A DNA stretch of 27,500 nt, taken from positions 1,272,501 through 1,300,000 of the forward strand of contig JACVTC010000041.1 of NCBI GenBank assembly GCA_016946835.1, written 5' to 3'. This document shows, in pieces, positions 1-12,032 of this stretch. This stretch comes from Neocallimastix lanati (nom. inval.). Lineage: Eukaryota; Neocallimastigomycota; Neocallimastigomycetes; Neocallimastigales; Neocallimastigaceae. The notes below the pieces were generated by a model. It made no database searches and had not been told where the DNA came from. It worked only from the letters and a program-made list of their open reading frames with translations. Each line of letters opens with the position of its first letter. Position 1 is the first letter of the stretch. The position numbers and the translations under genes were made by a program.

Positions 1-1390
1 TTCTTTTTTTAAAACAAAACTATTATTATTATTATTATTATTTTGTTTAAATATTTATTTACTTTTAGAAAGATCAATATAAATTTTAATTAAATCAAAT
101 AGTCAAATATACATAAATTGTATTGTAATATGATATATAATATATATTAATTAATATATTATTATACATTTAATAATTTTTTCATTTATTTAGTTTTAAA
201 TTTGTTTAATATATAAAATTTCAATCAATTTATATTATATAAGACTTTATTATACCTAAATATGATTTTATATACAAATTAATTATTATGGAAACATATA
301 AATTTTTTATATAATCCATAAGAACTTTTAAAATTCTATTTGTTATATTTAATAATTAACCACCAGATTTTTCTACTAATATGTTTATTTAATTTACTTA
401 AAAATGTGAATGAATAATATTAATTTTATTATGTAATAAATTTATATTATGTAATATTTATTTCTTACAAATTATATAAACAATTTAAAAATTTTTGAAT
501 TACAAGTTTTGCTATAATGCTTGTTTTGTCTGAATAGTTATCATAATAAAAATATTATATAAATTGAATATTATATTCGTGTATTAACATTTATGTTTAT
601 GATATACACTTTACTTAATCCTCTACATAATAATATTCCATATATTATTATTATTAAAATATTATTAACTAATTATAAATTTTCATATTATTAATATATT
701 TTGAAATTAAATATTTTCACAGCAAAAATATTTAATGATTTACTATTTCCTATTAAAAAAACAATATAGATTTTTTTTTCTTTGTTGGTTTGAATTTTAT
801 AATGTTCCATCACAATATATACATATAATATATTAATATTATATTTTAAATTCCAATTAATCAAGGATATATAACTTTATAATAAAATAAATTGATTTTT
901 ATAATAAATGCAATTTATATTCAGTATTCTATTTTACAAATTCATTAGTAAATTTTAAACCAAATATGTTGTTATAATCATTTAACAAAATTTTATTATA
1001 AAAATTAAAAAAAAAAAAATTAAAAAATGGATCATATAAAATTATATATATAAACATTAAAAAAGATAAAAAGTTCAATTAAATAAGTAAATATAAATTA
1101 ATAGAAAGTATATATATAATTAATATTTTTCTGTTTATTAATAAATATAAATTCAAATATTGCTTATTCAAATAGTAGCTTAAAAGCTGCTTAATTTCTT
1201 TTATTGTAATAATTATACTATCATTTTATTATTTATAATTATTAATTATTATTTAAATATTGTTATTATTGCAACTACAACTAATGGTAATACAATTTTG
1301 CTATTAGTGATATTACAACACTACCATTACTACTAATACTACTACTACTAATGATAATAAAAATAATCAGTACAATAATCAATATTTTTA
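1..1390. other. AT-rich gene-free DNA
   Basis: No reading frame, splice-consistent exon, tRNA or repeat family is recognisable here. The sequence is almost entirely A/T with short homopolymers. From about 1270 to 1350 there is an imperfect ACT/ACA trinucleotide run. Nothing supports a function. Confidence 0.7.
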
Positions 1391-1393
1391 TAT

Positions 1394-1428
<35 letters not shown>

Positions 1429-1429
1429 C

Positions 1430-1488
<59 letters not shown>

Positions 1489-1490
1489 TT
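1391..1490. repeat. (TATT)n microsatellite
   Basis: About 25 tetranucleotide units, with one C-containing interruption near 1428. The apparent reading frame (repeating Tyr-Leu-Phe-Ile) is an artefact, because a 4-bp repeat with no stop stays open in all frames. Confidence 0.95.
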
Positions 1491-1639
1491 AATTTTTTTT
1501 TTAATTTCCGGATGTCACAATTTAATATTATTGGTGGATTTTATATTAAACCATTTTAATAGTATAATAATAAAATTTTTCGAACAAAAAATAATATACT
1601 AACAAACAAAAAAATTTTTTGTGAATAAAATTTATATAT

Positions 1640-1845
1640 TAATATTTATAACATATATTTATATTTATACTTAAAATTTATGTTCATATTTATATTTATA
1701 TTTAAAATTTATGTTCATATTTATATTTATATTTATATTTATATTTATACTTAAATATTTATATTTATATTTATATTTATTTTATATTTATATTTATATT
1801 TATATTATATTTACATTTATTATTTATTTTATATTTATATATAAG
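1640..1845. repeat. Imperfect (TATATT)n hexanucleotide array
   Basis: Repeated TATATT-type hexamers. Within it a segment of about 30 bp containing 'aaaatttatgttcatattta' occurs twice in direct succession, starting near 1671 and 1702. Simple-sequence DNA without coding features. Confidence 0.8.
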
Positions 1846-2468
1846 AATTTATTAAATTAAATATAGAAAAGTTTACAAAACTTTTTGGTTAAAATTATTT
1901 ATACATTAGTATATAAATAAACTTTTATTATTAAATATATAATTAATTAATAACTTTTATTATTTACTTTCATTGATCAATATATTTCAAAAGCAATATT
2001 CTAAAATTTATGTTATTGTAATTTAGACTTTTATTTAATAATTATAATTAAACATTATTTAGTTTGTAATTTATTACTGAATAATAAATAATAATAATAA
2101 TACATATTGTTTTAATATAATTATACATTACCCATTATAATTTTATTTTATATATATATATTTTAAAAAAGGAAGACTAATAAGTTGGAATATAATTAAA
2201 TATTTAATAACGTATTTTATAATATTTTTTTTTTTTGTTTTTGCTTTTTGTTTATTTTTTTTTTTTTTGTAGGTATAGATATAAGTTAGAATATAATTAA
2301 ATTTGTAATATGTATAAATAAAGTTTTTTTATTTTATGGGTAAAAAATTTTATTTATAATAGTTTATATTATGTATATTAATTAAAGAATTTAAACTTTA
2401 AAAAGTTAATTTTAAAAAAAAATGTAAAATATTTAAATATTTAAATATATATGTATATTACTTTTTTT

Positions 2469-2716
<248 letters not shown>

Positions 2717-3221
2717 AAATTTTTTTATATATATCAAATTTTTTTTAAAAAAAAAAATAGATGTAATATTACTATAATAAAACTTTATTTTAATGTTTAA
2801 TCATTAATAAAATTAATATCTTTTTAAAATAAAAAAAAAAAAAAAATTATTATTTAAATAAAAATAGTATATTTTATAAAAGATATTAATGTCAATATAT
2901 TTTGAATTATATATATGAATTTTAGCATCTATGAGTTTATAGTATAAATTTATAAATTTTTCTTCAAATACAAAATAAAAACTTATAGTAAAAATGAAGA
3001 TATTATTTATATAATCAATTTGAATCTAATAAAAGTAGCAAAATAAATTATAACAAACATCAAAATATATATATATATATATCAATAAAAATAACAAGAA
3101 TTTAAAAACAATAATAAAATATATAATAGTAATAAAACATAATAAAGTATAATAATAAAAAAATATAGTAATAATAATAAAATATAATAAAAGAACATAA
3201 TAATATAATCAAATTTTAAAA

Positions 3222-3224
<3 letters not shown>
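2717..3224. other. AT-rich gene-free DNA upstream of the GYY-repeat gene
   Basis: No coding or RNA feature seen. It contains short A and T runs and (AT)n stretches and probably includes the distal promoter of the gene starting at 3319, but no specific element can be named. Confidence 0.6.

Positions 3225-3262
<38 letters not shown>
3225..3262 (+). promoter_or_regulatory. Poly(dA) tract in the presumed promoter
   Basis: An uninterrupted run of 38 A ends 56 bp before the proposed ATG at 3319. Poly(dA:dT) tracts commonly exclude nucleosomes from fungal promoters. That role here is inference, since such tracts are frequent in this genome. A TATA-like stretch follows at about 3281-3290. Confidence 0.35.
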
Positions 3263-3264
<2 letters not shown>

Positions 3265-3318
3265 TATAAAAATATCGTACTTTATATATTTTTGAAAATT
3301 TTAAACTGAGTGATTATA

Positions 3319-6300
3319 ATGAATATTATTAAAAGCAATAGTATAATGTAAGTATGAATATGTATATATATAGATAAAATGTATAAAACTTATTAATAAA
3401 AATAGTAATAATAATAATATATATATTTTTGTAACTCAATTTTAAAATAATAGAAATGAAAATTATATATGGACAATATATATTTTAATAATATTTCATT
3501 TTTTATTAGTACAAGCAGAAATTACCTTAAATGAAGCAAACTGTAATAAAAATATAAATATAATTGAATGTTCAGAAGAAATTTGCACAAAAGATACATA
3601 TGTATTTTACAAAAATGAAGGTTACTATTGTGTGGATGCGAAAACATTAAAATTAATTGAAGAAAATGGCTATTACATTGATAGTAAGTTTAATATTATT
3701 ATTTAAAGAATCAATTAATATAAAATCAAAAATATAATAAAATAAGCCAAAAGAAAACCGATATAATAATAATTACTTTTTTCTCTCTTTATAATAATAA
3801 TATATGATATGATATATCATATAATTTTTTATTTTAAATAAACATTATTATAATATATAATATAATTTATTACATTATTTATTATATAATACATTTTTTA
3901 TAATAATAATTTAAAAGGTAGTATTAATAATAATGGAAAATTGACACATTTAATAAAAAGATGGACAGATATTGATGGTGAAGTTATATTTGAATCATTA
4001 AATGGTAAAGATGGATATTATATAAATGCAGGATCAGACCGTCATTCCTATGGATTAATATTATGTCATTCGAAAAAAGGATGCATAACTGGATATGTGT
4101 CAAATTTTGGATATTATATACCAGAAAATGAAATGGGAATTATTTTATGTTCAGAAAATACGAAATGCAAACTACAAAAAGAGGTATCAAATTATTATAT
4201 TAATGCAGGTTATCAACGAAAAAAATATCCTTTAATATATTGTTCAAATGGTAAATGTGAAGGAAGTGTTCAAGTCGATGGTTATTATCTCATGCATATT
4301 CATTCAACTTTAATAAAATGTGTTAATCATCAATGTGGTATAATTTTAGCACGTATAGGTTATTATTTAAATGCAGAAAATAAAAAATATAATATCATGT
4401 GTATACGATTTAATGCTAATATTTCCTGTGGTCGTAGATTAGCTAATCCAGGAATTTATATATCAGCAGTGCCTGATGTTTTATTAAATTGTATGTCTGA
4501 GTATTGTCAAGAAGATGAATTACATGATGGTATATATAGAGCATCAACAACTTATGATTTAGTACTAAACGGATCTCAAAGAGATAATTCAAATACTAGA
4601 ACAATGTATAATTTAATATCTTGTAAAAATAATATCTGTAAAGAATTAAGTTCATTGGAATTAAGAAATTTCCCAATTTGTTCTTATTTTAATAATATAT
4701 GCTTCTATCAACCCCTTCAAAGTAGTGAAAAAAATACAAAGAATTACTTAAGTCCTGGAGAATATTGTACTAATGACAATCATTCAATATTATTTTTAGT
4801 TACGGGAATTGTTCCATTGAAAGAGGATTCAAATTTAATGAATTTACCCAATGAAAAAAATTGTATAAGTGCTACCAATAAATATAGTGACAACTTTTTC
4901 TACATTTCAAATAAATTATATATGATAAATGAGGGAAAAATTGCTGAAATAAATAAAATGGGTATTTATTTTATTAATACTGCTTACAATACATTAGTGA
5001 AAAGTAATAATATTGAGGATTATAATGATAGATATATCAAAATTTTCTATTGTAATGGTAATTATTGTAAACCATGGGAAAAACCTGAAGTGGTAACCTA
5101 TTTTTCTAATACTTTTAATAAAATATTCAAATATGATCCTTATTATGATAAAATATCTTTTGCCTATGAATATGATTTGAAATGCACTTATAATTCAAAT
5201 AATTATTGTGTGATAGATGAAAAAGATGAAGAAAAAATAAAAGAAATCGACGATAGAGAATTTTGTGTAACTAATGATGGTGAATTAGTTTTAATTCTTC
5301 TTTCAAAAGATGAAACTAAAGAATCTCTTTCACTTCACCAACACCAGAACCAGCGTCAATACAGACATTTTAATGATACAAAAATTATAAGAGCAACATC
5401 AAATGAAAATTCGTATATCTCATCTTCAAAAGAAACCACCACAAAAAATAATAGGACTTATATAAAAAATGAAGATAATTTTTTAGTGGAATGTATGAAA
5501 GCTAAAAATGACGATGAACCCATATATGGTTTAGCAAAACATTTTTATAAACTCGACTTAAAGTCCGCAAAAATTATTTCTAATAGTGGACATTATATTG
5601 TCAATAGTTCAACAAATAAAGCCATTAATAATAAAGATTTCAAAAAAATAAATAAATCTATAAAAATATATAATTGCATTAGAGGTAACTGTGAGCCTAA
5701 TAGTCACCCTTCTTCTAATTATTTTTACTATGACAATATTAGTCAACTTATGGTAAAATATCGTAATAATAATAGAACATGGGAGTTATTAAATAATTCA
5801 GGATATGTTTATACTTCTGTTAATCCAAATTATGTGAGTGTTTTCCAATATAATACTCTACAAAATCATATTAATATAAGTTCAATTCAAGCAGAAGGAG
5901 ATTACTATACATTAGATAATCAACTTTTTACATGTACTAAAGGGAATGAGGCTATTTATAATTGTGTACCTATTTCAAAACCAAATTATTATTTTACAGT
6001 AAATGGATTTATACTAAATTGTGAAATCAATGATTATGACGATGAAATATATGATGAAATATATAATGAAAATGATAATGGTATGGAAGACACTAATAAA
6101 ATAGATAATGACAAAAAAGAGAATGATATAGATGATAATGGTAAAGAAAAAGAAATAGATAACAAAATAGGAAGTGATATTATAAAGGGAAAAGAAAAGG
6201 AAAAAAATGAATATGAAGATAATAATGATATAAACGAACTCGAAACTAACAGAAAAAGAAAGAATAATAAGAAAAAAAGACAATTAAATAAATATAAATG

Positions 6301-6829
6301 TAAAAGAATGAAATGTAATCTTAATGAACTATATTCCATTTATGATGCTTATTATCGTTGTACATCCAATGATACATTATTAAAAATTAATAATAATCAA
6401 TGTTCGTTTAATGAAAAAGTAATCATTAATTATCCTACTATGTTTAGTAATGCAATGGATGAAGATGTATATCGACAAGTATTAAATTCGGATTCATTAC
6501 AAGAAAAATATCATATTAAGACGAAAGCTTCTAAAAAAGAAAAATCAAATTTAATTCATAGTATTCATGGCGTATTTACCAATTGTACCTATGATAATGA
6601 AGTCAAAGTTTTTAACTATGATTTAATTTGCGCAGAAGATCAACTCTTGGTTAATTTAAGTACTAAAGTAATTGAAATTTGTTCCAAAATAGATTTTGGA
6701 TTTGTTCAGTGTATTGCTGAAGATAATAATCCTGATAAATGTAACCCAAATTCTTTCCAAATTATTCATCCATCTTTCCTAAAGCTACTGATATCTATTA
6801 TATCCATTAGCCTAATATATATTTATTAA
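3319..6829 (+). CDS. Secreted Cys-rich GYY-repeat protein, scaffoldin-like (3 exons)
   Basis: Proposed exons 3319-3347, 3454-3683 and 3918-6829. Both introns start GTAAGT and end in AG, phases match, and the joined frame gives 1056 residues plus TAA. Residues 1-31 form a signal peptide (hydrophobic about 14-28, likely cut after Val-Gln-Ala31). The mature part has repeats of about 26-32 residues, each with a GYY/NYY/GIY core and Cys pairs: cores near residues 66, 82, 119, 151, 178, 208, 234, 265 and 291, and weaker ones later. A charged Asp/Glu/Asn then Lys/Arg linker lies at about 790-880. The last 17 residues or so are hydrophobic, suggesting a GPI or membrane anchor. Anaerobic-fungal scaffoldins are known for GYY-type repeats and surface anchoring, so a cellulosome scaffold role is inferred. 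No catalytic or carbohydrate-binding domain is recognised. Known large scaffoldins are much longer. The exon structure needs transcript support. Confidence 0.75.
3348..3453 (+). other. Intron 1 of the GYY-repeat gene
   Basis: 106 bp, GTAAGT donor and TAG acceptor, phase 2. It joins a 29-nt first exon to the exon carrying the hydrophobic core of the signal peptide. The frame upstream of 3454 is closed by TAA at 3443 with no ATG between, so an upstream exon is required. The ATG at 3319 has A at -3 and the correct phase. Confidence 0.65.
3684..3917 (+). other. Intron 2 of the GYY-repeat gene
   Basis: 234 bp, GTAAGT donor, AAG acceptor, phase 1. Splicing rebuilds a Ser codon and continues into the long downstream frame, which is closed by TAA at 3887 inside the intron. 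Composition drops to nearly pure A/T, as expected for introns here. Confidence 0.75.
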
Positions 6830-7967
6830 TTTTTATTTCTTGTTTTCTTTTTTTTTTTTTTTTTTTTTATTTTTCATATTAATCGTAATTATTATTATAG
6901 ATTATACCCATTACTGTATTTTGATATTATTATAAACTGTTAAAATTATATATATATATATATATATATTTAATTTGTGATATATATATATATTCTAAAG
7001 TACTATAAACAATATTATTTTACATATTATTCATTACATTATTATTCATTATTATTCATTTATATTCAATAGTAGTTTAATCAATATTATTTCACATTAT
7101 TTTAAATAACATTCATAACATATTATTCATTACATATTATATATTATAATTAATCATTCATTTATATTAAATGTTAGTTTAAACAATTTTATTTTATATA
7201 TATTTGTTCTATAATTATTCATTTATATCAAATACATGTTTAAAAAATTGTAATATTAATAAATTTTCTTTAATTTTTTAACTAAAAAACATAAAATTTC
7301 AAGTTTATTTGTTTATTATTTAATATCATTATTTAAAAAAGTTAATACCAAACTTTTTATTTACACTAAAAGTAACAGTCAAAGCTCTTTTCGCAGATAT
7401 TAGTATGTACTACCCGAATTGAGCGGTAAAAATTTAGTAATTATAAAATCATTAATTATAAAAGTATTACTAATTAATGGGATAAATAATATAATAAACT
7501 TTAATAATTATTATATAAATGTATTATAAGTGCATAAATATACATATATATTGTATCTTTAGATATATTATTATCAAAATTTTATTATTTTAATAATGAT
7601 AACATTATTCCACTTCTTTGTGTATATATAATATAAATAAAGAAAACAGTAAAATAGAAACATTGTCATATAAATATTGAAAATAATTATAATTTTTATA
7701 TTATTAAAATTGAAAGTGGAAATGTAAATAAATACACATATTAATAAGTTGTAATAATAATAATAATTATGCTAATAAATAAAAAATATAAGTTATTCAA
7801 AAATTCTATTTTTATTTATTAATACTTATAGTTAAAGTATAATTAAATAAAAAATAAAATAAAATCTTTAAAATAATATTATTTTATTTTATGATATGCC
7901 TTAAGATTTTATTTTATTTTTTTTTTTTTTTATAATTCTTTAATAACAATAAATTTAAAAATTATAT
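6830..7967. other. Convergent gene-free spacer
   Basis: Lies between the 3' ends of two convergent genes. It holds a T tract (6848-6868) just after the stop of the GYY-repeat gene, an (AT)n run near 6949-6972 and irregular ATTATTCATT-like repeats (7020-7230). A short GC-richer segment at about 7378-7430 stands out, but folds to no tRNA and shows no open frame. Polyadenylation signals cannot be told from background. Confidence 0.6.
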
Positions 7968-9029
7968 TTATAATTTTATTGCAATTTTAACACAATGTTC
8001 TGGTTTATATCTAAATAATTCAAATCCTTTTAAAATATCTTTAAAGTCTAATTCATGTGTAATTAATGCATTTGTTGAAATCTTTTTATTTTTTATTAAA
8101 TCAATTAAATAATCACATTTTATTGCGTCTACTCCTCCTGTTTTAAAAATTAAATTTTTTCCATACATTAAAGGTAGAGGAAATTCTTGATTTTTTTCAT
8201 ACATTGCAACAATAGATACAATTCCATTTGGTCTAGTAATTTTCCATGCTGTTTGAAAAGATTCATCACTTCCTGCTACTTCTACAGTACAATCACATCC
8301 TTTTTGTTCTCCACAAATGTTTTCCAGTTGTTTCAATAATTCTTTATCAGATTTAAAATTTTTAGGATTAAAATAATAATCGGCGAAATTATTTTTTTTG
8401 GCAAAATTTAAGCATTTATCATCAATATCAAAGGCAATTAATTTGGCACCTTTCATTTTACCACAGATTAAAGTACACAAACCTACAGGTCCGCATCCTA
8501 TAACCCCAACAATATCGTTCTTTTTTACTTGACCTAAATCTACACCAAAATATCCACTGGATAAAGCATCTCCAACAAATAGGTAGTCTTTATCACTTAT
8601 ATTATTATCATTTTCATTAGGAATTAAATTTAAACTACAATCAGCTAAAGGGATTCTTACATATTGCGCCAACGTACCATTAATTCTACATCCTACTTCC
8701 CAACCACCATTTGAACAATTATTAATATAGCCTTTTTTACAAAAATAACAATTTCCACAAAACGTAATACAATTTATCGAAACATGATCACCAATTCTAA
8801 AATTTTTTACAGATTTTCCAACTTTTTTTATAATTCCTACACCTTCATGCCCTAAAATTATTCCTTTTTTGGCTCTTGGAACTTTTCCTTTTACTATATG
8901 AATATCGCTTGTACATATGGATGCATAAGTTATGGATACTACTGCATCAGTTTCTTGTTCTATTTCAGGTATTGGAAATTCTTTAATTTCAATTTTTTCA
9001 TCATCAACATAGCATAATCCATTCATCAT
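7968..9029 (-). CDS. Zinc-dependent medium-chain alcohol dehydrogenase (FDH-like ADH)
   Basis: 353 residues, intronless, typical MDR length. Catalytic-zinc ligands are visible: Cys39 in ICTSDIH, His61-Glu62 in GHE, and Asp154. The structural-zinc lobe has four Cys spaced C-x2-C-x2-C-x7-C (91, 94, 97, 105). The Rossmann fingerprint GCGPVG is at 178-183. Asp201 ends the second strand (IAFDIDD), favouring NAD+ over NADP+. The motif around GGWEVG...GTLAQYVRIP resembles bacterial FDH-like ADHs. Expected activity is reversible NAD-linked oxidation of an alcohol or hydroxymethyl substrate, in the cytosol as no targeting extension is seen; the substrate is unknown. Two in-frame ATGs start the gene (9029 and 9026) and the first is taken. 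No introns and a bacterial look suggest horizontal gain, which is untested. Confidence 0.9.
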   Translation of the reverse strand: MMNGLCYVDDEKIEIKEFPIPEIEQETDAVVSITYASICTSDIHIVKGKVPRAKKGIILGHEGVGIIKKVGKSVKNFRIGDHVSINCITFCGNCYFCKKGYINNCSNGGWEVGCRINGTLAQYVRIPLADCSLNLIPNENDNNISDKDYLFVGDALSSGYFGVDLGQVKKNDIVGVIGCGPVGLCTLICGKMKGAKLIAFDIDDKCLNFAKKNNFADYYFNPKNFKSDKELLKQLENICGEQKGCDCTVEVAGSDESFQTAWKITRPNGIVSIVAMYEKNQEFPLPLMYGKNLIFKTGGVDAIKCDYLIDLIKNKKISTNALITHELDFKDILKGFELFRYKPEHCVKIAIKL

Positions 9030-9134
9030 TATATATTAATAATATAATAATAAGATATTCTACTTTTCTTATATAATTAATTTGGTGATAATGTTTCAAA
9101 CTAATAAATAAAAAAAAAAAAAAAAAAAAAAATG

Positions 9135-9168
<34 letters not shown>

Positions 9169-10117
9169 TAATATATATATATTTGTTTAAACTAATAAAA
9201 TAAGGTTTTGCGTCATAATTAAATTTTTAGTTTTGGCTTAACATTTAATTTTTCATAATAAATTATTACACGGAAATTAATAATCAAATATATCTATTTT
9301 TGTAATTCAATTGTTTCAAGAGAATAGATTTTCTACTAAATTAGAATTTATTAAAAATTAAAAAAAAATTTTTTTCCCTTTTTATAACTAATAATCAAAT
9401 AACAGTGAAAAAGAAAATTATTTCAATAATATTAATATAACATACATAACAAATTGTTTTTATAAATTTTTTTTTTTTTTTTTAATTTTTAAAAATCGCA
9501 AAAAAAATTTTATTTTCCTTTTTATATTTAATAAATTTACTATTTATGAATTTTTAAATGATAAATTATTAAAAGTAAAAATTATAATAAAAAAAAAAGT
9601 AATCTTGTTTTTTCTTTGTATAAATAACTTTATTAAATAAATGAATATGAAAAAAAAAAGTAGAAAAATAGAATCTTCTAATTTTTTATTGACATCTTAA
9701 ATCTCAATATAAATGTTCTAATTTTAATTTAATTTTTGTATTAGATCAAAAGTCAATAATCTAAATAATATAAATAAAATTTTATCTATTAAAAAGATAA
9801 GCAAACCATATATTCACTTATAAATCATGGTATTCTTATAAAGGAATAAGATAAAATATATATATACATATAAATTCAATTTGTAAAAAATATATATACA
9901 TAAAAGTCAAATAAACAAACTAAAAAAAAAAGAATATAAACATATGTATTATATATAAATATAAAATTGAATAAAATATATTAACATATAAATAACAATA
10001 ATAAAGAATATTTGTAGCTATAAAGTATTTTATTATTATCGTTCATTAATATTAATAATTAATTTTTAATAAATAAATAGTAATTATTAAAATTATTGTT
10101 ACTAAAATATTGATTTA
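9030..10117. other. Gene-free DNA upstream of the ADH
   Basis: Holds A tracts (about 9110-9150), (AT)n near 9151-9181 and many T/A homopolymers. Presumably contains the ADH promoter, but no element is identifiable. Confidence 0.6.
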
Positions 10118-10415
10118 TTAATATTATTTTTATTATTACTATTTTTTTATAATTATTATTATTATTATTATAATAATAATTTTTATTATTATTATAATTA
10201 TAATTATTATTACTATTATAATTATAATTATTATTATTATTATTATTATAATTATTATTATTATTATAATTATAATTATTATTATTATAATTATAATTAT
10301 TATTAGCAATATTAGTATTAGTATTAGTATTAGTATTATTATCCTAATTATTATTATTTTTATCATTATTATCTTTATTATAATCTTTATTATTATAATC
10401 TTTATTATTAACTAT
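10118..10415. repeat. Large imperfect (ATT/AAT)n block
   Basis: Nearly 300 bp of ATT trinucleotides broken by ATTATAATTATAAT palindromic units and by AGT/ATT variants (10305-10335). The minus strand reads as a 75-codon near-polyisoleucine frame, a repeat artefact. The palindromic units could form hairpins. Confidence 0.9.
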
Positions 10416-10594
10416 ATATCTTAGACTCAGAACTCTTTAATAGAAGTTCTTTTAAATGACTTTTTCAGTATTAAATTATAACTTTTAGTGTAAAATTTCA
10501 CTAATTAGAAACAATAAAAAATTTTCTTTAATATTTTTTTCACAATCTAAAATAGACAAATAAGAAAAGAATAAAGGTATAATCCTCATTTTGC

Positions 10595-10598
<4 letters not shown>

Positions 10599-10625
<27 letters not shown>

Positions 10626-10775
10626 GTTTAATGCTCGAAATAAATTTTATTTAATAATATTTATTAAAAAAAATACATGAAAATAAAATATATGAATTTT
10701 TTTAATTTTTAAATACTTACTTAAGAGTTAAAACGAAAGACCTCTAACTTTTCTCATTCATCAACGATAACTTTA
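10599..10775 (-). mobile_element. 5'-truncated LINE 3'-end fragment
   Basis: A 27-T run (10599-10625) is the poly(A) tail. The following sequence aligns with the 3' UTR and last codons of the intact LINE at 15337-15485, including the TTTATTTAATAAT block and the region coding for its final VIFDEWEELEA-like motif. Here that motif is broken by TGA in place of TGG. No TSD was found. Confidence 0.75.
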
Positions 10776-11243
10776 TATTTATTTTACTTTTAAAAAAAAT
10801 AAAAGGTCATTGATAAAATCTAATGATTTCGATCATCTTACATTGTAAAAAGTAGAACATTCAAATATCTAGTGGATAAATGAACGATCATCTCTTTCCA
10901 TTCATTTGTTTTCCAATTAAGACAAAAAGAAAACTTTTCTACGTTGGAATGTGAAATTGGATTTTGAGAATTAAGATTAGGTATATTGGGAGCATTGGTT
11001 CATGATTAGCAATTATTGTGAACTTTAATTATTATTTATTTATTCATTCATTAATTATATGAATATTTTTTATTTAAAAAAAAAAAAGAAACAGAATTAA
11101 TAAAAAATATATATATTAAATGTCAAATTAGTACATAATAATATTTAAAATAGTAACTTGAAATAAAAAGTAATATTCAAAACAAAGTGTATAAATAAAT
11201 TCAGAAAAAAGTTCACATACAATGAACCCCACCTCCATATTAC
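10776..11243. other. Unassigned stretch, slightly less AT-rich
   Basis: No frame or RNA recognised. Between about 10800 and 11010 the composition is richer in G/C than ordinary spacer, so it may be old, unrecognisable mobile-element sequence. Confidence 0.4.
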
Positions 11244-12032
11244 TTATTGCAAATTAGGGTTTGAATTGACTCTATGAAAGAAATTATAGCCTTCTCCTTC
11301 AGAGGCATTTGCTCTGTTATCTTGTCTTACTGCATTTTCAGCGTTGACTCTCCTTGTTATTTTGCGCTTATGCTTTAAGAATAGTAAACCTTGTCGAATA
11401 CTAGCACTTGGTATAATTTCTGTAAAGAGAGTCGCAGATTTCACCAAGAATGACGTTTTTGAATAATCACAAGAAATGATTTGGTTCTTAAGCAAAATAA
11501 CCCATTCCTTCATATAATTTAAATCAATAATGTCTGCATCTCTTCCACCAAGAAGGAAGTTATATAATCCGTACCACGTCATATATATATTTATACACCC
11601 ATTATTCAGAAAATTACTTAAATTAATACGATTTTCACCAATTGAACTATTTACTATGTTAGTAGTAACAATATTATTATTTTCACTATCACTAATTCTA
11701 CTATATTAATAATATTTTTTCTATTATTATTAGTATTAATATTATATATTTCATTATTACTATCAGAATCAGAACTTAATTCCATGTTATTCATATTTAT
11801 GATTTTTTTTTTTAGACAGGGAAGTTCATATCTGTGAAAAGAGTGTCCACATTACTATTTGATATTGGATAATATTTAGAAATAATATAATATAAAATTT
11901 TTCATAAAGAATTTCAATATCATTAAAATATTTCATTCAAAATTCATGGAAAAGGTAGTATTTAGAAAATCAATATTCCAATCGAGGATTACTATTTTTT
12001 CTATAATAACAAGGACACCTTTTTGGATAATC
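11244..12032 (-). pseudogene. Decayed LINE fragment (C-terminal part)
   Basis: The minus-strand frame 11582-11244 (112 codons) contains FLLGG, an EW-x-x-LLKNQI segment and a VNAENAVRQ motif matching the C-terminal region of the other LINE copies. It lacks any core domain. Upstream sequence to about 12010 aligns with the decayed copy at 20382-20815, including a Ser/Asp/Asn-rich stretch, so the two are paralogues of one subfamily. Stops and the micro-insertion at 11803-11824 break it. No poly(A) end is seen on the left, so the 3' end was lost. Confidence 0.75.
11803..11824 (-). mobile_element. 22-nt LINE micro-insertion
   Basis: Eleven T followed by agacagggaag, identical to the 3' terminus of the LINE copy at 14946-14956. 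It is flanked by ttcatatttatga (11790-11802) and ttcatatctgtga (11825-11837), a 13-bp TSD with two differences. The paralogous site at 20640-20653 is empty and reads ttcatatctgtga once. This looks like a retrotransposition event truncated to the tail plus 11 nt. Confidence 0.8.

Noticed and set aside
1351-1602. 83-codon frame with Tyr-Leu-Phe-Ile repeats
   Set aside because: Product of the (TATT)n microsatellite; no biased codon use or domain.
3456-3488. ATG at 3456 as start of the GYY-repeat gene (MKIIYG...)
   Set aside because: It stops after 10 codons and is in another frame than the signal-peptide sequence. The spliced start at 3319 fits phase and frame.
6014-6339. Two minus-strand frames of 89 and 101 codons
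   Set aside because: Complement of the Asp/Glu/Lys-rich linker of the GYY-repeat gene; Phe/Ile/Ser-rich shadows.
7378-7440. GC-richer spot as a tRNA gene
   Set aside because: No A box, B box or anticodon arm could be fitted on either strand.
10139-10366. 75-codon polyisoleucine frame
   Set aside because: Translation of the (ATT)n block.
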